64,000 bases of DNA. Source: Sphingomonas sp. Leaf208. GTDB taxonomy: Bacteria > Pseudomonadota > Alphaproteobacteria > Sphingomonadales > Sphingomonadaceae. The notes beneath the pieces are model-generated. The model was not told where the DNA came from. It made no database searches and worked only from the letters and a program-made list of their open reading frames with translations. The stretch's first letter is position 1, and the number at the start of each line of letters is the position of its first letter. The translations under genes were made by a program, and so were the position numbers. The DNA lies in contig NZ_LMKH01000035.1 of the NCBI RefSeq assembly GCF_001421415.1, positions 412,957-476,956 of the forward strand. Direction: 5' to 3'. Positions 62,813-64,000 of the stretch are shown piece after piece.

Positions 62813-63888
62813 CCATGCTGCTCGACCTTCCCTCGACGCGCGAGGAATCGTGGCGCTGGGGTGATCCGGCGGCGATTGCTGCGGCGGCCGGACTGCCGCG
62901 CGGCGCGGCGCTGGACGCCGATGCGTGGTTTATGGACCTGCCGGGTGCGCGGGCGCTGTTCGTCGATGGCGTGCTGGATCAGGGTCGGAGCGATCTGCGC
63001 CATGTCACGATGACGGCGATCGATGGCGGCGAGCATGCGCTTGGTCGTCGCACCACGGGTAGCGGTTGGTCGATACAAGTCGAGGCGAACACCCGCGTTG
63101 AGCTTCTCCAGATCGTCCACATCGCGACGGGCGGGGATAACCAGCTTCCGGCGGAGATCGTGCTTGCCGATGGCGCGAGTGCGTCGGTGGTCGAGACCTA
63201 TGTCGGGGCTGGCTGGTCGAACCGGTCTACGCGGATGGCGCTTGGTAAGGGTGCGAAACTTACGCGGGCGGTGCGGTTGCTTCAGGCCGGTGGTTTCGTG
63301 TCGTTGCGCGACGAGGTCGAGGTCGGGGCTGAGGCGAGCCTGATCGTGACTGTGTTGGGCGCAGGCGATGCCGGGACGCGGATCGATGGGGCGATCACGG
63401 TGACGGGCGACGATGCGTTTGCCGAATATGGCGGCGCGTTGCTGACGCGGAACGACCAGCGGCAGGAGTGCGCGCTGTCGGTGCGGCATGCGGCGCTGAA
63501 CGGGCAGAGCAAGCAGATCTGGCGTGCGGTCGCGGCGGACAAGTCGACGGCCAGCCTCGCGGCGCGGGTCGAGGTGGCGCGGGATGCGCAGAAGACCGAT
63601 GGCGTGCAGTCGTTGCGCGGGTTGCTGTTGCAGCGCACCGCGACGGTGAATTTGAAGCCCGAGCTGGAGATCTTCGCGGACGACGTGAAGTGCGCGCACG
63701 GCGCGACGGTCGGCGAACTCGATCAGCGCGCGCTGTTCTACATGCAGAGCCGCGGGATCCCGCACGCCAAGGCGCAGGCGCTGCTCACGCGCGCATTCGT
63801 CGGCGATGCGTTCGTGCAGATCGCGGACGAGACGGTGCGCGAGGCTTTCGTGGCGGACGCCGATGCGTGGCTGGAGCGGGCGTTGTGA
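62809..63888 (+). CDS. sufD: SUF system protein SufD
   Basis: A 359-residue SufB-related partner: RQECALSVRHAALNGQSKQIWRAV, QSLRGLLLQRTATVNLKPELEIFADDVKCAHGATVG (the conserved His of SufD), and SRGIPHAKAQALLTRAF. The start is GTG 62809 overlapping the sufC stop, or ATG 62815 two codons on. sufS, sufE and sufT would normally follow beyond the window. Confidence 0.94.
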
Positions 63889-63898
63889 TTGACGGGAC

Positions 63899-64000
63899 AG
63901 AAATCCTCCCCGGCACGGGGAGGGGGACCGCGACGCGCAGCGGCGGGGTGGAGGGGGGCTTCCACAGGCGCTACGCTCAGTGGAGAACCCCCTCCACCAG
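63899..64000. repeat. family G inverted-repeat element, cut by the window edge
   Basis: AATCCTCCCCGGCACGGGGAG, then GACCGCGACGCGCAGC and the GTGGAGGGGG/CCCCCTCCAC arms. The decayed relative is at 39271-39393. It starts 11 bases after the sufD stop. Confidence 0.78.

Overview
The window reads as a chromosome segment of a GC-rich alphaproteobacterium of the order Sphingomonadales, most likely Sphingomonas or a close relative. The signs are the long TonB-dependent receptor, the DUF6356 gene, sphingomonad-type small secreted proteins with an 'IVVCG'-like motif, a Fur-family protein without the CxxC pairs, hflK-hflC-degP and the miaB-phoH-ybeY-corC order. Coding is dense on both strands. No rRNA, tRNA, CRISPR array, phage or transposase gene was seen.

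Layout. 1-10.5 kb: the 3' end of an A-type Fe-S carrier, xth, two secreted or outer-membrane proteins, an acyltransferase-like protein, a fatty acid desaturase, a TPR protein, two alpha/beta hydrolases, a small HTH/membrane-protein pair, DUF6356, and a divergent Mur-ligase/LD-carboxypeptidase pair that fits peptidoglycan recycling. 10.5-21 kb: thrS, infC (apparently with an ATA start), a TonB-dependent receptor with an elaborate leader, glnD and hom. 21-31.8 kb: two small secreted paralogues, a CoA-binding protein, the Mrp Fe-S carrier, hflK-hflC-degP, a HerA-like ATPase, an M20 amidohydrolase and a class A beta-lactamase-like lipoprotein. 31.8-40.2 kb: nadB, an ABC ATPase, an NDUFS6-type zinc-finger protein, tldD, a ccdAB toxin-antitoxin pair, a PNPOx-like protein, DUF2007, a sorbosone dehydrogenase-like protein and a beta-barrel protein. 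40.2-49 kb: corC-ybeY-[vapBC]-phoH-miaB, plsC, fur, rimI, tsaB, a RutE-like nitroreductase and a NifU-like protein. 49-64 kb: a patatin, an Asp/Asn hydroxylase, an M16 peptidase, an acyl-CoA ligase, gamma-glutamyltransferase, pyrD, and a suf operon (Rrf2 regulator, sufB, a small lipoprotein, sufC, sufD).

Fe-S biogenesis recurs: A-type carrier, Mrp, NifU-like protein and SUF. Envelope upkeep recurs too: LdcA/Mpl-like, HflKC, DegP, M16, PlsC and GGT.

The most distinctive feature is a set of non-coding inverted-repeat elements, labelled here A to H. A is a 53-bp palindrome and B a 104-bp MITE-like repeat. Many sit within about 10 bases of stop codons. One A copy, a perfect palindrome with 26-bp arms, lies in frame inside pyrD and adds about 20 codons to that enzyme. 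Other notable points are a vapBC module inside the ybeY-phoH operon with a 31-bp palindrome at its promoter, a lipoprotein gene wedged between sufB and sufC, and several palindromic candidate operators.
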